Origin: Treponema sp.
GTDB lineage: Bacteria; Spirochaetota; Spirochaetia; Treponematales; Treponemataceae
Direction of reading: 5' to 3'
NCBI GenBank assembly: GCA_024400955.1
Contig: JAKSLY010000017.1
Span: 1-54,009, forward strand
Length of the DNA: 54,009 nucleotides
Shown: positions 1 to 6,990 of the stretch, one piece after another
Layout of the letters: the number at the start of each line of letters is the position of its first letter
Position numbering within the stretch: position 1 is the stretch's first letter
Notes under the pieces: generated by a model
Database searches by the model: none
Told to the model about the DNA's origin: nothing
Seen by the model: only the letters and a program-made list of their open reading frames with translations
Position numbers and translations under genes: made by a program

Positions 1-691
1 TCTTGATGAGGGCTGGGCGGAAGAGTTCCTTCTTGATCATTGCCCAGTATGGTTCATCGATTTCCTTGTCGATTACGATGAGCTTGCCGGCCTTGACAGC
101 TGCAGCCTTGCTCATTGTCTTTACGTCTTCAACCTTGTTTACTTCGTCGATGATTCCCTTGTCATGTGGCTCGATAACCTGGGCACCGTCGTCCCAGTAA
201 GCCTTGTATCCGTTGTATTTTGGTGGGTTGTGAGAAGCTGTAACTACAACACCTGTCTGTGCCTTGAGCTTTCTGATTGCAAATGAAAGTTCTGGAGTTG
301 GGCGGAGTGACTTGAAAAGATATGCAGTGATTCCGTTGGCTGCAAAAATGCGTGCTGTTGCTTCTGCGAATTTGTCAGAGTTCATGCGGCTGTCATAAGC
401 TACAACTGCCTTGAGTGCGCCCTTCTTTGCCTTTGCAGGGAATGCCTTGATTACGTAGTTTGCAAGACCCTGTGTTGCCTTGTTGATTTCAAGTGTGTTC
501 ATGCGGTTTGTTCCGCCACCCATGACTCCGCGAAGACCACCTGTTCCGAATTCAAGTGTTGTGTAGAAACGGTCTTCAAGTTCCTTCATGTCCTTCTTTG
601 CAACGAGATCTTCTACTTCCTTGCGGAATGCAGCGTCTTTTTCTTCTGCAATGTATTTTGCAGCACGTTCAAGAATTTCTTTTGCTTCCAT
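1..691 (-). CDS. alpha-D-phosphohexomutase (phosphoglucomutase/phosphomannomutase family), C-terminus cut by the window edge
   Basis: The visible part is about 230 N-terminal residues, starting MEAKEILERAAKYIAEEK. Family members move phosphate between the 1 and 6 positions of hexoses in the cytoplasm, feeding glycolysis and sugar-nucleotide synthesis. Two hallmarks are readable: the N-terminal EFGTGGLRGVMG segment and the active-site serine motif TASHNPPKYNGYK, whose Ser is the phosphorylated residue in this family. The metal-binding DGD loop and the C-terminal sugar-binding domain lie beyond the window start. The ATG at 691 is preceded by AGGAG at good spacing, and a strong promoter lies further upstream. 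Codons favour ACA, CCA and TCA, as in the other apparently highly expressed genes here. The sequence does not distinguish glucose from mannose specificity. Confidence 0.9.
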   Translation of the reverse strand, partial: MEAKEILERAAKYIAEEKDAAFRKEVEDLVAKKDMKELEDRFYTTLEFGTGGLRGVMGGGTNRMNTLEINKATQGLANYVIKAFPAKAKKGALKAVVAYDSRMNSDKFAEATARIFAANGITAYLFKSLRPTPELSFAIRKLKAQTGVVVTASHNPPKYNGYKAYWDDGAQVIEPHDKGIIDEVNKVEDVKTMSKAAAVKAGKLIVIDKEIDEPYWAMIKKELFRPALIK

Positions 692-752
692 GCAAATCTC
701 CTATAATGCTCCACGCGGCAGTGAGCCATGTATGTCGTGGTATTGTTCTTTT

Positions 753-781
753 ATTATAGAAAATAAATTTATTTAGGGCAA
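753..781 (-). promoter_or_regulatory. sigma70-type promoter of the phosphohexomutase gene
   Basis: On the minus strand TTGCCC (776-781) and TATAAT (753-758) are separated by exactly 17 bp. Transcription should start near 746, leaving a leader of about 55 nt that holds the AGGAG ribosome-binding site. A short CCACG/CGTGG stem could form in the leader. Confidence 0.7.
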
Positions 782-859
782 TGTCTAAACTTTAATGCGG
801 AGTCCATTTTATATGCGGCCGGTTTCATGAAAGATTGCTGATGAAAAAAAAATTGCAGT

Positions 860-877
860 GTGGTATACTTGCGCCCA
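860..877 (+). promoter_or_regulatory. extended -10 element directly upstream of the start codon
   Basis: TGG-TATACT has its hexamer at 864-869 and ends 7 nt before the ATG at 877. There is no Shine-Dalgarno sequence in front of that ATG and no convincing -35 box. If this is the promoter, the transcript would begin at or within a base or two of the start codon. Confidence 0.45.
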
Positions 878-2817
878 TGGTCATCGTTTTAAAGAAGAAC
901 AGTACGGAAGGCGAAGAGAAGGAACTCCGGGCTTTCCTTGAAAAAAAGAATTTCAAGTTGAACACCGTTTCGGGTGAAGAAAATACGATCATAGCGGCAG
1001 TTGGAAAAAGTTCCATCGACAAGGCGGAAGTCGAGCACATTGCATGCGTGGAAAAGGTGATTCCGATTTCAAAGCCATACAAGATGGCAAGCCGTCAGTT
1101 TAAGAAGGAAGACACCGTTGTTGAAGTTGTAAACAGCCGCGGACAGAAAATCAGGATTGGCGGGCAGCACATTGTAACCATTGCAGGTCCTGGTGCTGTT
1201 GAAAGCCGGGAACAGATAATGCAGATAGCGGAACAGGTTGCAGCAAGCGGGGCAGTAATGCTTCGTGGCGGAACCTTCATGCCCCGGTCGTCTCCATACA
1301 GTTTTCAGGGGCTTGGAGAAGAAGGCCTTTCTTATCTACGCGAGGCCGGCGACAGGTTTGGGCTTCTTGTTGTTTCGGAAGTTACGGCAGAGCATCTTAT
1401 TCCCATCATGGCTGACAAGGTTGACGTGTTCCAGATTGGATCGCGCAACATGCAGAACTTTGACTTGTTGAAAAAAGTTGGGGCCACCGGCAAGCCTGTA
1501 ATCCTCAAGAGAAGCTACACGGCAACCTACGAAGAATTCCTCATGAGCGCTGAATACCTTCTTGCTTCTGGAACTGATAATGTGATTCTTTGCGAAAGGG
1601 GAATCAGAACCTTTGAGCACACGACAAGAAACACGTTGGACCTTGCATCCGTTCCCGTCCTAAAGTCCATGACCCACCTGCCGGTAATTGTTGACCCGAG
1701 CCATGCTGTTGGTATCAGGGACAAGGTTCCATCCATGGGGCTTGCATCCATTGCTGCCGGTGCAGACGGGGTTGCAGTTGAAGTTCATACGGATCCTGTA
1801 AACGCATTGTCAGGCGGAGCATTCAGCATGGTTCCAGAGCAGTTTGACAAGCTGATGCGCGACATCGAATCCCTTGCTCCCGTCATGGGAAAATCTGTTG
1901 CCCACGTGATGCTTGTTCCCCATGTGGAAAGAAAAAAGGCAAGCCGCACTTCTGACAGCATCATTGTTTCATATTGTGGAAAACCCGGATGCAATGCTGA
2001 GGCTGCCCTCAAGGGATATTTTGACACCAGTGCCGAAAGTCTTCCTCTCGATTCCTTTGAAGAGGTCTTTCAGAGCGTGATAGACGGTAAGGCTGACTAT
2101 GGAATGATTCCAATTGAAAATTCCCTGGGAGGAAGCGTCTACCAGAATTACGACAACTTCAAGAGGTTTCAGGATGTGATGATCAGCGGGGCCATTGCCA
2201 TCAAGATCAGCTACTGCCTTCTGGGAGTCAAGGGTGCAAAGATTGAAGACATCAGGAAAGTCTATTCCCACCCGCAGGCCCTTTTGCAGACCAGCAGGTA
2301 CCTTAAGGGACACAAGGACTGGCAGCAGCTGGAAGCATACAACACTTCGGGGGCTGCACTCTTTGTTTCTGAAAACGGTTCAAGGGAAAATGCTGCCGTT
2401 GCAAGCGCCATCAATGCCCAGATTTATGGACTTGAAATTCTTGCCCAGGGAATTGAAGATGATGCAAGCAACTTTACACGCTTTGTGGTCATAAGTGCGG
2501 ACAATGTTGAATCAAAGGTTTCCAGGGAATCCAACAGGACTCCTAACATGGCAAGCTTCATGTTCAAGGCAAAGAATGAGCCGGGTTCTCTTTACAGCAT
2601 ACTTGGGGTTCTAAAGGATTTTGACACGAACCTTACACGCCTTGAAAGTCGTCCCATGCCAGGCCGTCCCTGGGAGTACCTTTTCTATGCAGATGCAGAC
2701 TTGAAGAGCATTACCGGCGATCCTGATGAGTATGTAAGAAAATTTGTCGGCAAGCTTCAGGAAAAGGCAGATGAAGTAAGGCTTCTTGGCGTTTACTCGG
2801 AGGTGGGCCGTTACTAG
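877..2817 (+). CDS. DAHP synthase-like domain fused to prephenate dehydratase and an ACT domain
   Basis: 646 residues if started at 877. That start is chosen because MVIVLKKNSTEGEE lines up with the N-terminus of the Thermotoga-type DAHP synthase. Layout: ferredoxin-like regulatory domain about 1-75; DAHP synthase barrel about 90-345; linker; prephenate dehydratase about 361-545 with the catalytic NFTRF (Thr534); ACT domain about 557-646 with the ESRP motif of phenylalanine-binding ACT domains. There is no chorismate mutase domain. The dehydratase half looks intact and should convert prephenate to phenylpyruvate in phenylalanine synthesis. The DAHP synthase half is unusual: the metal-ligand Cys of AGPC is Gly106, the metal-ligand Asp of ALSD is Gly313, and the substrate-binding Lys of KPR(T/S) is Met135. 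His276 (DPSH) and Glu302 (VEVH) remain. Activity of that half is therefore doubtful. Confidence 0.85.
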   Translation: MVIVLKKNSTEGEEKELRAFLEKKNFKLNTVSGEENTIIAAVGKSSIDKAEVEHIACVEKVIPISKPYKMASRQFKKEDTVVEVVNSRGQKIRIGGQHIVTIAGPGAVESREQIMQIAEQVAASGAVMLRGGTFMPRSSPYSFQGLGEEGLSYLREAGDRFGLLVVSEVTAEHLIPIMADKVDVFQIGSRNMQNFDLLKKVGATGKPVILKRSYTATYEEFLMSAEYLLASGTDNVILCERGIRTFEHTTRNTLDLASVPVLKSMTHLPVIVDPSHAVGIRDKVPSMGLASIAAGADGVAVEVHTDPVNALSGGAFSMVPEQFDKLMRDIESLAPVMGKSVAHVMLVPHVERKKASRTSDSIIVSYCGKPGCNAEAALKGYFDTSAESLPLDSFEEVFQSVIDGKADYGMIPIENSLGGSVYQNYDNFKRFQDVMISGAIAIKISYCLLGVKGAKIEDIRKVYSHPQALLQTSRYLKGHKDWQQLEAYNTSGAALFVSENGSRENAAVASAINAQIYGLEILAQGIEDDASNFTRFVVISADNVESKVSRESNRTPNMASFMFKAKNEPGSLYSILGVLKDFDTNLTRLESRPMPGRPWEYLFYADADLKSITGDPDEYVRKFVGKLQEKADEVRLLGVYSEVGRY

Positions 2818-2843
2818 CGGCTGTTCCTTTTTAAAGTTGATCT

Positions 2844-2861
2844 TAAAAATTGCAATTTTTA
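2844..2861. repeat. 18-bp perfect palindrome overlapping the ilvN -35 box
   Basis: TAAAAATTGCAATTTTTA reads the same on both strands. It covers the -35 hexamer of the ilvN promoter and continues into AGAGGTTACC, which is shared with the elements at 28816-28860 and, more loosely, 39785-39804. Its placement is that of an operator, but no regulator is identified. Confidence 0.6.
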
Positions 2862-2878
2862 GAGGTTACCGATATAAT
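2850..2878 (+). promoter_or_regulatory. sigma70-type promoter of ilvN
   Basis: TTGCAA (2850-2855) and TATAAT (2873-2878) have a 17-bp spacer. The start is predicted near 2885, with GGAGG just before the ilvN ATG. The -35 hexamer sits in the centre of a perfect palindrome. Confidence 0.75.
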
Positions 2879-2905
2879 TAAGGGGCTTATTGGAGGAAAT
2901 TATTT

Positions 2906-3400
2906 ATGGAAGAAAAATATGTTTTGTCAGTTCTTGTAGAAAACCATGCCGGTGTACTGAGCCGTGTATCTGGTCTTTTCAGCCGCCGTGGTTACAACAT
3001 TGACTCCCTTGTCGTATGTGAAACTGCAGACCCGAACAAGTCCCGCATGACAATTGTCGTACGTGGTGATGAATACATTCTTGAGCAGATCAAGAAGCAG
3101 CTTTCAAAGCTTGTTGAAGTAATCAGTATCGAGCACTGTGAAAAGTCTGCCACATGCCAGAGGGAAATGGCCTTGATCAAGGTTAAGGCTTCAGGCCAGC
3201 AGCGTGCAGTCATCATTGAAACATGCAGCATCTTCCGCGCACACATTGTTGACGTTTCAGAAAATGCCCTCATCGTTGAGGCAACAGGTAGCGAGGACAA
3301 GATTGATTCCCTCATCCGTCTTCTTGAGCCTTACGGAATTCTTGAACTCCTTAAGTCTGGTCTTGTTGCAATGGACCGTGGAGACAAGATCATCATCTGA
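2906..3400 (+). CDS. ilvN: acetolactate synthase small (regulatory) subunit
   Basis: 164 residues, the usual length for the small subunit (IlvN/IlvH) that binds the catalytic subunit and gives valine feedback control in branched-chain amino acid synthesis. The N-terminal ACT domain (about 1-75) contains the typical VLVENHAGVLSRVSGLFSRR and GYNIDSLVV segments. The C-terminal ALS_ss_C domain (about 85-160) ends with LVAMDRGDKII. The large subunit gene ilvB is not adjacent or elsewhere in the window, so it must lie elsewhere in the genome if present. The gene has its own promoter and a GGAGG ribosome-binding site. It converges on the next gene with only 2 bp between the stop codons. Confidence 0.9.
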   Translation: MEEKYVLSVLVENHAGVLSRVSGLFSRRGYNIDSLVVCETADPNKSRMTIVVRGDEYILEQIKKQLSKLVEVISIEHCEKSATCQREMALIKVKASGQQRAVIIETCSIFRAHIVDVSENALIVEATGSEDKIDSLIRLLEPYGILELLKSGLVAMDRGDKIII

Positions 3401-3402
3401 TT

Positions 3403-3882
3403 TTACTGGCGCGTGGTGTGCCACTTTTCTTCAAATACATTCCAGCCGTTGTTTTCAAAAATGACGCTGGCGGTTTTAAACGAGCGTTCTCTCTTGGGGA
3501 ACGCTTTTTTTATTTCTTCAACAAGAGAACCGTCGCGAAAAATCTTTTCCATGTCCAGGTCATCTTGAATTATGTCAGGGCATGAGATTCTTGCAAATGG
3601 AATTTCAGTCTTGACAAGGCCTTCAATCTGGCATTCAACAGGAAAAAAGAGAATGCCTTGTTGAACTGCAGGTTCCATTATGGTGACTTCGGCAATGTTA
3701 AAGCCTGCCTCTCCGAAGCCTTCTGGAAGCGGTGCAAAAAGTGGATACTGGGGAATTGCAAAACAGTTCTTGTCGGCCATGGCATTGCCAGAGCCAAGGT
3801 ATAGGTTCAGTTCCCTGATGATTTTCTTCTGGAATCTTGCAAGAAGGAGGATCGTGTCTTTTCCCGGAATCAGCATGTTCAT
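3403..3882 (-). CDS. conserved-looking hypothetical protein, 159 aa
   Basis: I do not recognise this protein. It has no signal peptide or membrane segment. It is mixed alpha/beta in character, with a proline-rich stretch (FAIPQYPLFAPLPEGFGEAG) and a charged C-terminus (KKAFPKRERSFK). It overlaps no better candidate on the other strand and has codon use like its neighbours. The ATG at 3882 lacks a Shine-Dalgarno sequence. TACACT on the minus strand ends 7 nt before it, so the gene may have a leaderless mRNA divergent from the lipoprotein gene at 3929. Function unknown. Confidence 0.6.
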   Translation of the reverse strand: MNMLIPGKDTILLLARFQKKIIRELNLYLGSGNAMADKNCFAIPQYPLFAPLPEGFGEAGFNIAEVTIMEPAVQQGILFFPVECQIEGLVKTEIPFARISCPDIIQDDLDMEKIFRDGSLVEEIKKAFPKRERSFKTASVIFENNGWNVFEEKWHTTRQ

Positions 3883-3928
3883 AATGTCTAGTGTAGAGTA
3901 AAAACAGAAAAAAATGTACTATAAAAGA

Positions 3929-5713
3929 ATGAAATTGACTATTGCAGTTGCAGCTGCTCTTGTTTTTGTTTTGTCTTCATGTTCATTCAGGGCTAAGGAT
4001 TCGGTCCTTGGCATGAGCGGAGAAAATTTCACCGCCCTCAACAGGAACGCACTTGATGCACGTATTGTTGAATCCAGGCGGGATCCTGCAATGTATTTCA
4101 TGTTTACGGAAAACCAGCGGGTCCACATTAAGAACCTCATTTACAAGAAAAATACCGGTGCCCTGGTGCTGACTGTTTCCAATGAGGATGTGCGAAAGAA
4201 GGATCAAACCTGTCCATTTTCCGTTGGCTTCATTTATCCGGAAGATTTTCATGATGAATCTTCCACTTCCATTTCTTCTATTGACGAAAAATCTTTAGAC
4301 CGCCAGAAACTTTTGTCGGGCAGCATTGTTACGGGAGACTTTGCAGCATTGAACCAGCCTTCCGTAAAAGTGTCCCTTGCCTTTTCTCCATACGAAGAAA
4401 TCCCCAGGGGCTTTTTTGTCCGGGGAACCAAAAGGACCAGCGTTTCCAAGGTCAGTGTGGAAGAGACTGTCATGGGATGGAGCCTTGAGGAAGAGGTTCC
4501 TTTCTTTGCATTTGGACCTGACGGGGGAGAGGTAAAGCTTCCTGATGAGTCAACGGATTTTTCTTCCATAGGTAAGGCCTTCCCGGAGCGAAACCTGCCT
4601 GGATCCATCATGCCATGCATTTCCATTTCCATAGAAGAACAGGAAGATGTCGGTGACTGGAAGAACCAGAAGCGTCTTGGCATAAATGTTGGCGGCGAGA
4701 ATGTTTCCGTAAGGCTTGCAAAAGGCCAGAAGGAAGTGGTTCTTCAGACCTGTGCGTTCAAGTCCATTCCCCAGGAACTTTCATTTACGGAAAATTCCGA
4801 CATTGTCAGGTCAGTTATTGTCAGGTCCAACAGCAGGAAGCTTGTGGCAGACAGGAAGAATCATGTTCTCTATCCCCTAAAGACTGATCTTGGCCTTGTC
4901 ATGAGTTGGCCCCAGAAAAACTGGCGTACATCCGATTATGAGCTTTTTGAATGGCAGCAGTTTCCGGGGGTTCTTTTCTTTGATTTTGCCGACTATAAGA
5001 TTCAGAATGGATTTTTTACCCGCCTTGCATATTTTGCAGAAAAGGCAGGATACAAGGGAACCCTGGTTAGTGATGAGATCGTGCGTACAAAGCATGGATA
5101 CAATGCCCATGACTACAAGGCCGACGATCTTGCAGCTTTTTTCAACCTGGCACGGGAAACGGATTTTGCCTTGAGCAGGTATGAGAACCTTCTTCTTGAA
5201 ATTCTTCTGGCCAATGGAGTTGTCCTTAAGGCTAAGGATGGTTCCTATACGGCAGGAAACGGAGCTGTAGTTTCTTTCTCCAGGGAATCGCCGGATTACC
5301 TTCGCCGCACATTCCTTGCCCACGAAAGCTGGCATGGAATTTATTTTACCGACGAGGAATTCCGCAACGTCGTGTTCAGTTGCTATTCCATGTTTGATCC
5401 TCGTTCCATGAAGTTCATAAAGACTTTCTGGGTTACCCAGCCGGGCCTTGGTTACGACACAAGCGATGAATACCTGATGCAGAATGAGTTCATGGCCTAC
5501 ATAATGCAGCAGAGCCTTCCTAATGTGGAACCGTATTTCCTCCAGGTTGCAGGGCGTGGTTCAGTAAACAGAAACCAGAAGGAAGATGCGGAATACATCA
5601 GGAACACCAAGGCCAGCGCCTTTCATGACGCAGGTTCGGTGCTGAACGATTACGTGTTTGACAGATGGGGCCTTGCATGCGGAAGGGTTTCCATGATCAG
5701 CCGTCTTGACTAG
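3929..5713 (+). CDS. lipoprotein with an HExxH putative zinc-peptidase motif
   Basis: 594 residues when started at 3929; an in-frame ATG at 3914 is the alternative, and neither has a Shine-Dalgarno sequence. The N-terminus MKLTIAVAAALVFVLSSC is a lipoprotein signal with Cys18 in the lipobox LSSC, so the mature protein should be anchored in an envelope membrane. About 400 residues follow that I cannot assign to a family. Near the C-terminus is AHESWHGIYF, an HExxH motif (His465, Glu466, His469), and about 50 residues later NEFMAYIMQQ supplies Glu520, the spacing and context of a third zinc ligand in gluzincin peptidases. This suggests a membrane-anchored metallopeptidase; the assignment rests on the motif alone. 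It converges with the metallo-beta-lactamase gene at 5732. Confidence 0.6.
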   Translation: MKLTIAVAAALVFVLSSCSFRAKDSVLGMSGENFTALNRNALDARIVESRRDPAMYFMFTENQRVHIKNLIYKKNTGALVLTVSNEDVRKKDQTCPFSVGFIYPEDFHDESSTSISSIDEKSLDRQKLLSGSIVTGDFAALNQPSVKVSLAFSPYEEIPRGFFVRGTKRTSVSKVSVEETVMGWSLEEEVPFFAFGPDGGEVKLPDESTDFSSIGKAFPERNLPGSIMPCISISIEEQEDVGDWKNQKRLGINVGGENVSVRLAKGQKEVVLQTCAFKSIPQELSFTENSDIVRSVIVRSNSRKLVADRKNHVLYPLKTDLGLVMSWPQKNWRTSDYELFEWQQFPGVLFFDFADYKIQNGFFTRLAYFAEKAGYKGTLVSDEIVRTKHGYNAHDYKADDLAAFFNLARETDFALSRYENLLLEILLANGVVLKAKDGSYTAGNGAVVSFSRESPDYLRRTFLAHESWHGIYFTDEEFRNVVFSCYSMFDPRSMKFIKTFWVTQPGLGYDTSDEYLMQNEFMAYIMQQSLPNVEPYFLQVAGRGSVNRNQKEDAEYIRNTKASAFHDAGSVLNDYVFDRWGLACGRVSMISRLD

Positions 5714-5731
5714 CCCTTTCCCTTAAGAAAT

Positions 5732-6301
5732 TTATTTTCCAAGATCCAGGTTGTACATCTTCTCGCTTTCTATGGAACCAGGTGCTCCGTGGCCCGGGAA
5801 GATTATTGTCCTGTCCGGCATGGTGAGTATCTTGTCGCGGATCTTGCATGCAAGCATTTTCTTTGAATAGTGGCTGGATGTGGTTCCGGTCATTCCGGGA
5901 ATCAGGCTGTCACCGGTAAAGAGGGCGTCACCGATTTTATACACCATGCTGTCTGGCGAATGTCCCGGTATGGAAAGGAATTCGACGGAAAATCCTGCAA
6001 TGGTTGTCATTCCGTCTCCATTGAGTATGACGGAATCCATGCCGTAGGATTCTGAATCGGCTCCGTATACCGTTGGCGTGTATATTTTCTCGAGGGTTTT
6101 CAGTCCCTGGATGTGGTGCGAATGGTTGTGGGTTATGAGAACGGCAGTAAGCTTGTAGCCCCCGCTTTCTATGAGTTCAATCAGTTCCGTTGTCACCATT
6201 CCCGGGTCAACGATTATTGCTTCCATAACGTTTGGGTCGTCGTTCAGGATGGTATAGCTGTTTGTAAATCCGTCGATGCACAGGTGAAAATAGATTTTCA
6301 T
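5732..6301 (-). CDS. metallo-beta-lactamase-fold hydrolase (glyoxalase II-like), altered metal motif
   Basis: 189 residues, a compact cytoplasmic MBL-fold protein. Family features in order: VDPG near residue 32, the metal motif THNHSHH at 57-63, PGHSPDSM, FTGDSLIPG, and the C-terminal FPGHGAPGS. The canonical motif is HxHxDH; here the Asp is His62, read from the codon CAC. The rest of the site is kept, so a metal enzyme with altered coordination is possible. Family members hydrolyse thioesters such as S-lactoylglutathione, or other esters; the substrate cannot be read from the sequence. It is the last gene of the minus-strand block and starts 3 nt after the pentapeptide-repeat gene ends, so the two are co-transcribed. 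Confidence 0.8.
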   Translation of the reverse strand: MKIYFHLCIDGFTNSYTILNDDPNVMEAIIVDPGMVTTELIELIESGGYKLTAVLITHNHSHHIQGLKTLEKIYTPTVYGADSESYGMDSVILNGDGMTTIAGFSVEFLSIPGHSPDSMVYKIGDALFTGDSLIPGMTGTTSSHYSKKMLACKIRDKILTMPDRTIIFPGHGAPGSIESEKMYNLDLGK

Positions 6302-6304
6302 GGC

Positions 6305-6973
6305 TTACAGATCCCCCTCTTCCATTTCGTTTCCAAGTTCATCAAGGGAATTGGTCTTGTTTCTGTCAAAGAGGGCTTCCCTGGTATTTGACAGCTTGAA
6401 CAGAACCTTGTCCCTTGCAGACTCAAAGAAGATGGTCTTCTTAAGGTTGCAGTCCCTGATGGAAGTGTTCAGGAGTATTGCCTTGATGAAGCGGCTGTTG
6501 TACAGGTCGGAGTTGTCAAAGCTGCACTGATAGCATGTGGTTCCGTTGAAGTTGTTGTGGATCAGGTCGCTGCCCGTAAAGCTTGTATGTACCAGCTTTG
6601 ATCCGGCAAAGGATGAGAACTGTATGTTGCTCTGTGGAAAGTTGCAGTCCGTAAGGGTGGAAAAATCCATCATGCACATCCTGAGCCTTATGTTTTCCGA
6701 GTGGACGTTTGTAAAGGTTACGTGCTGGAAGTTGCATCCGTAAAAGCGCTTGTTGGAAAGATCCATGTTTCGGACGTAAATTCCGCATGCGCAAAGGCCG
6801 ACTATCTTTTCATGGCTTTCGATGTATTCCTTGAGGGAGCGCATGTATTCTTCCTTGTTCTCAAGGTGGTCATAGCAAAAGTTGTTTTCTTCTGTAAAAA
6901 GCTCGTTGTCCCTGATTGTGGTCAGGGCCGGGTTGTTGCATTCAGGACAACGGCATTTGTTTGTGGTGAACAT
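6305..6973 (-). CDS. pentapeptide-repeat protein with N-terminal cysteine cluster
   Basis: 222 residues. After about 70 residues the chain becomes a run of five-residue units with a central Phe or Leu (for example CNFQH, VTFTN, SSFAG, TSFTG, NNFNG, CSFDN), which fold as a right-handed quadrilateral beta helix in known members. The N-terminal part has CRCPECNN and later FCYDH and GLCACGIY, which could bind zinc. Pentapeptide-repeat proteins act as binding or mimicry modules; no partner is evident here. The gene lies 17 nt after the receptor phosphatase gene and 3 nt before the MBL gene, suggesting one transcript. No signal peptide, so cytoplasmic. Confidence 0.75.
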   Translation of the reverse strand: MFTTNKCRCPECNNPALTTIRDNELFTEENNFCYDHLENKEEYMRSLKEYIESHEKIVGLCACGIYVRNMDLSNKRFYGCNFQHVTFTNVHSENIRLRMCMMDFSTLTDCNFPQSNIQFSSFAGSKLVHTSFTGSDLIHNNFNGTTCYQCSFDNSDLYNSRFIKAILLNTSIRDCNLKKTIFFESARDKVLFKLSNTREALFDRNKTNSLDELGNEMEEGDL

Positions 6974-6990
6974 TTACGGTTACGGCTCCC

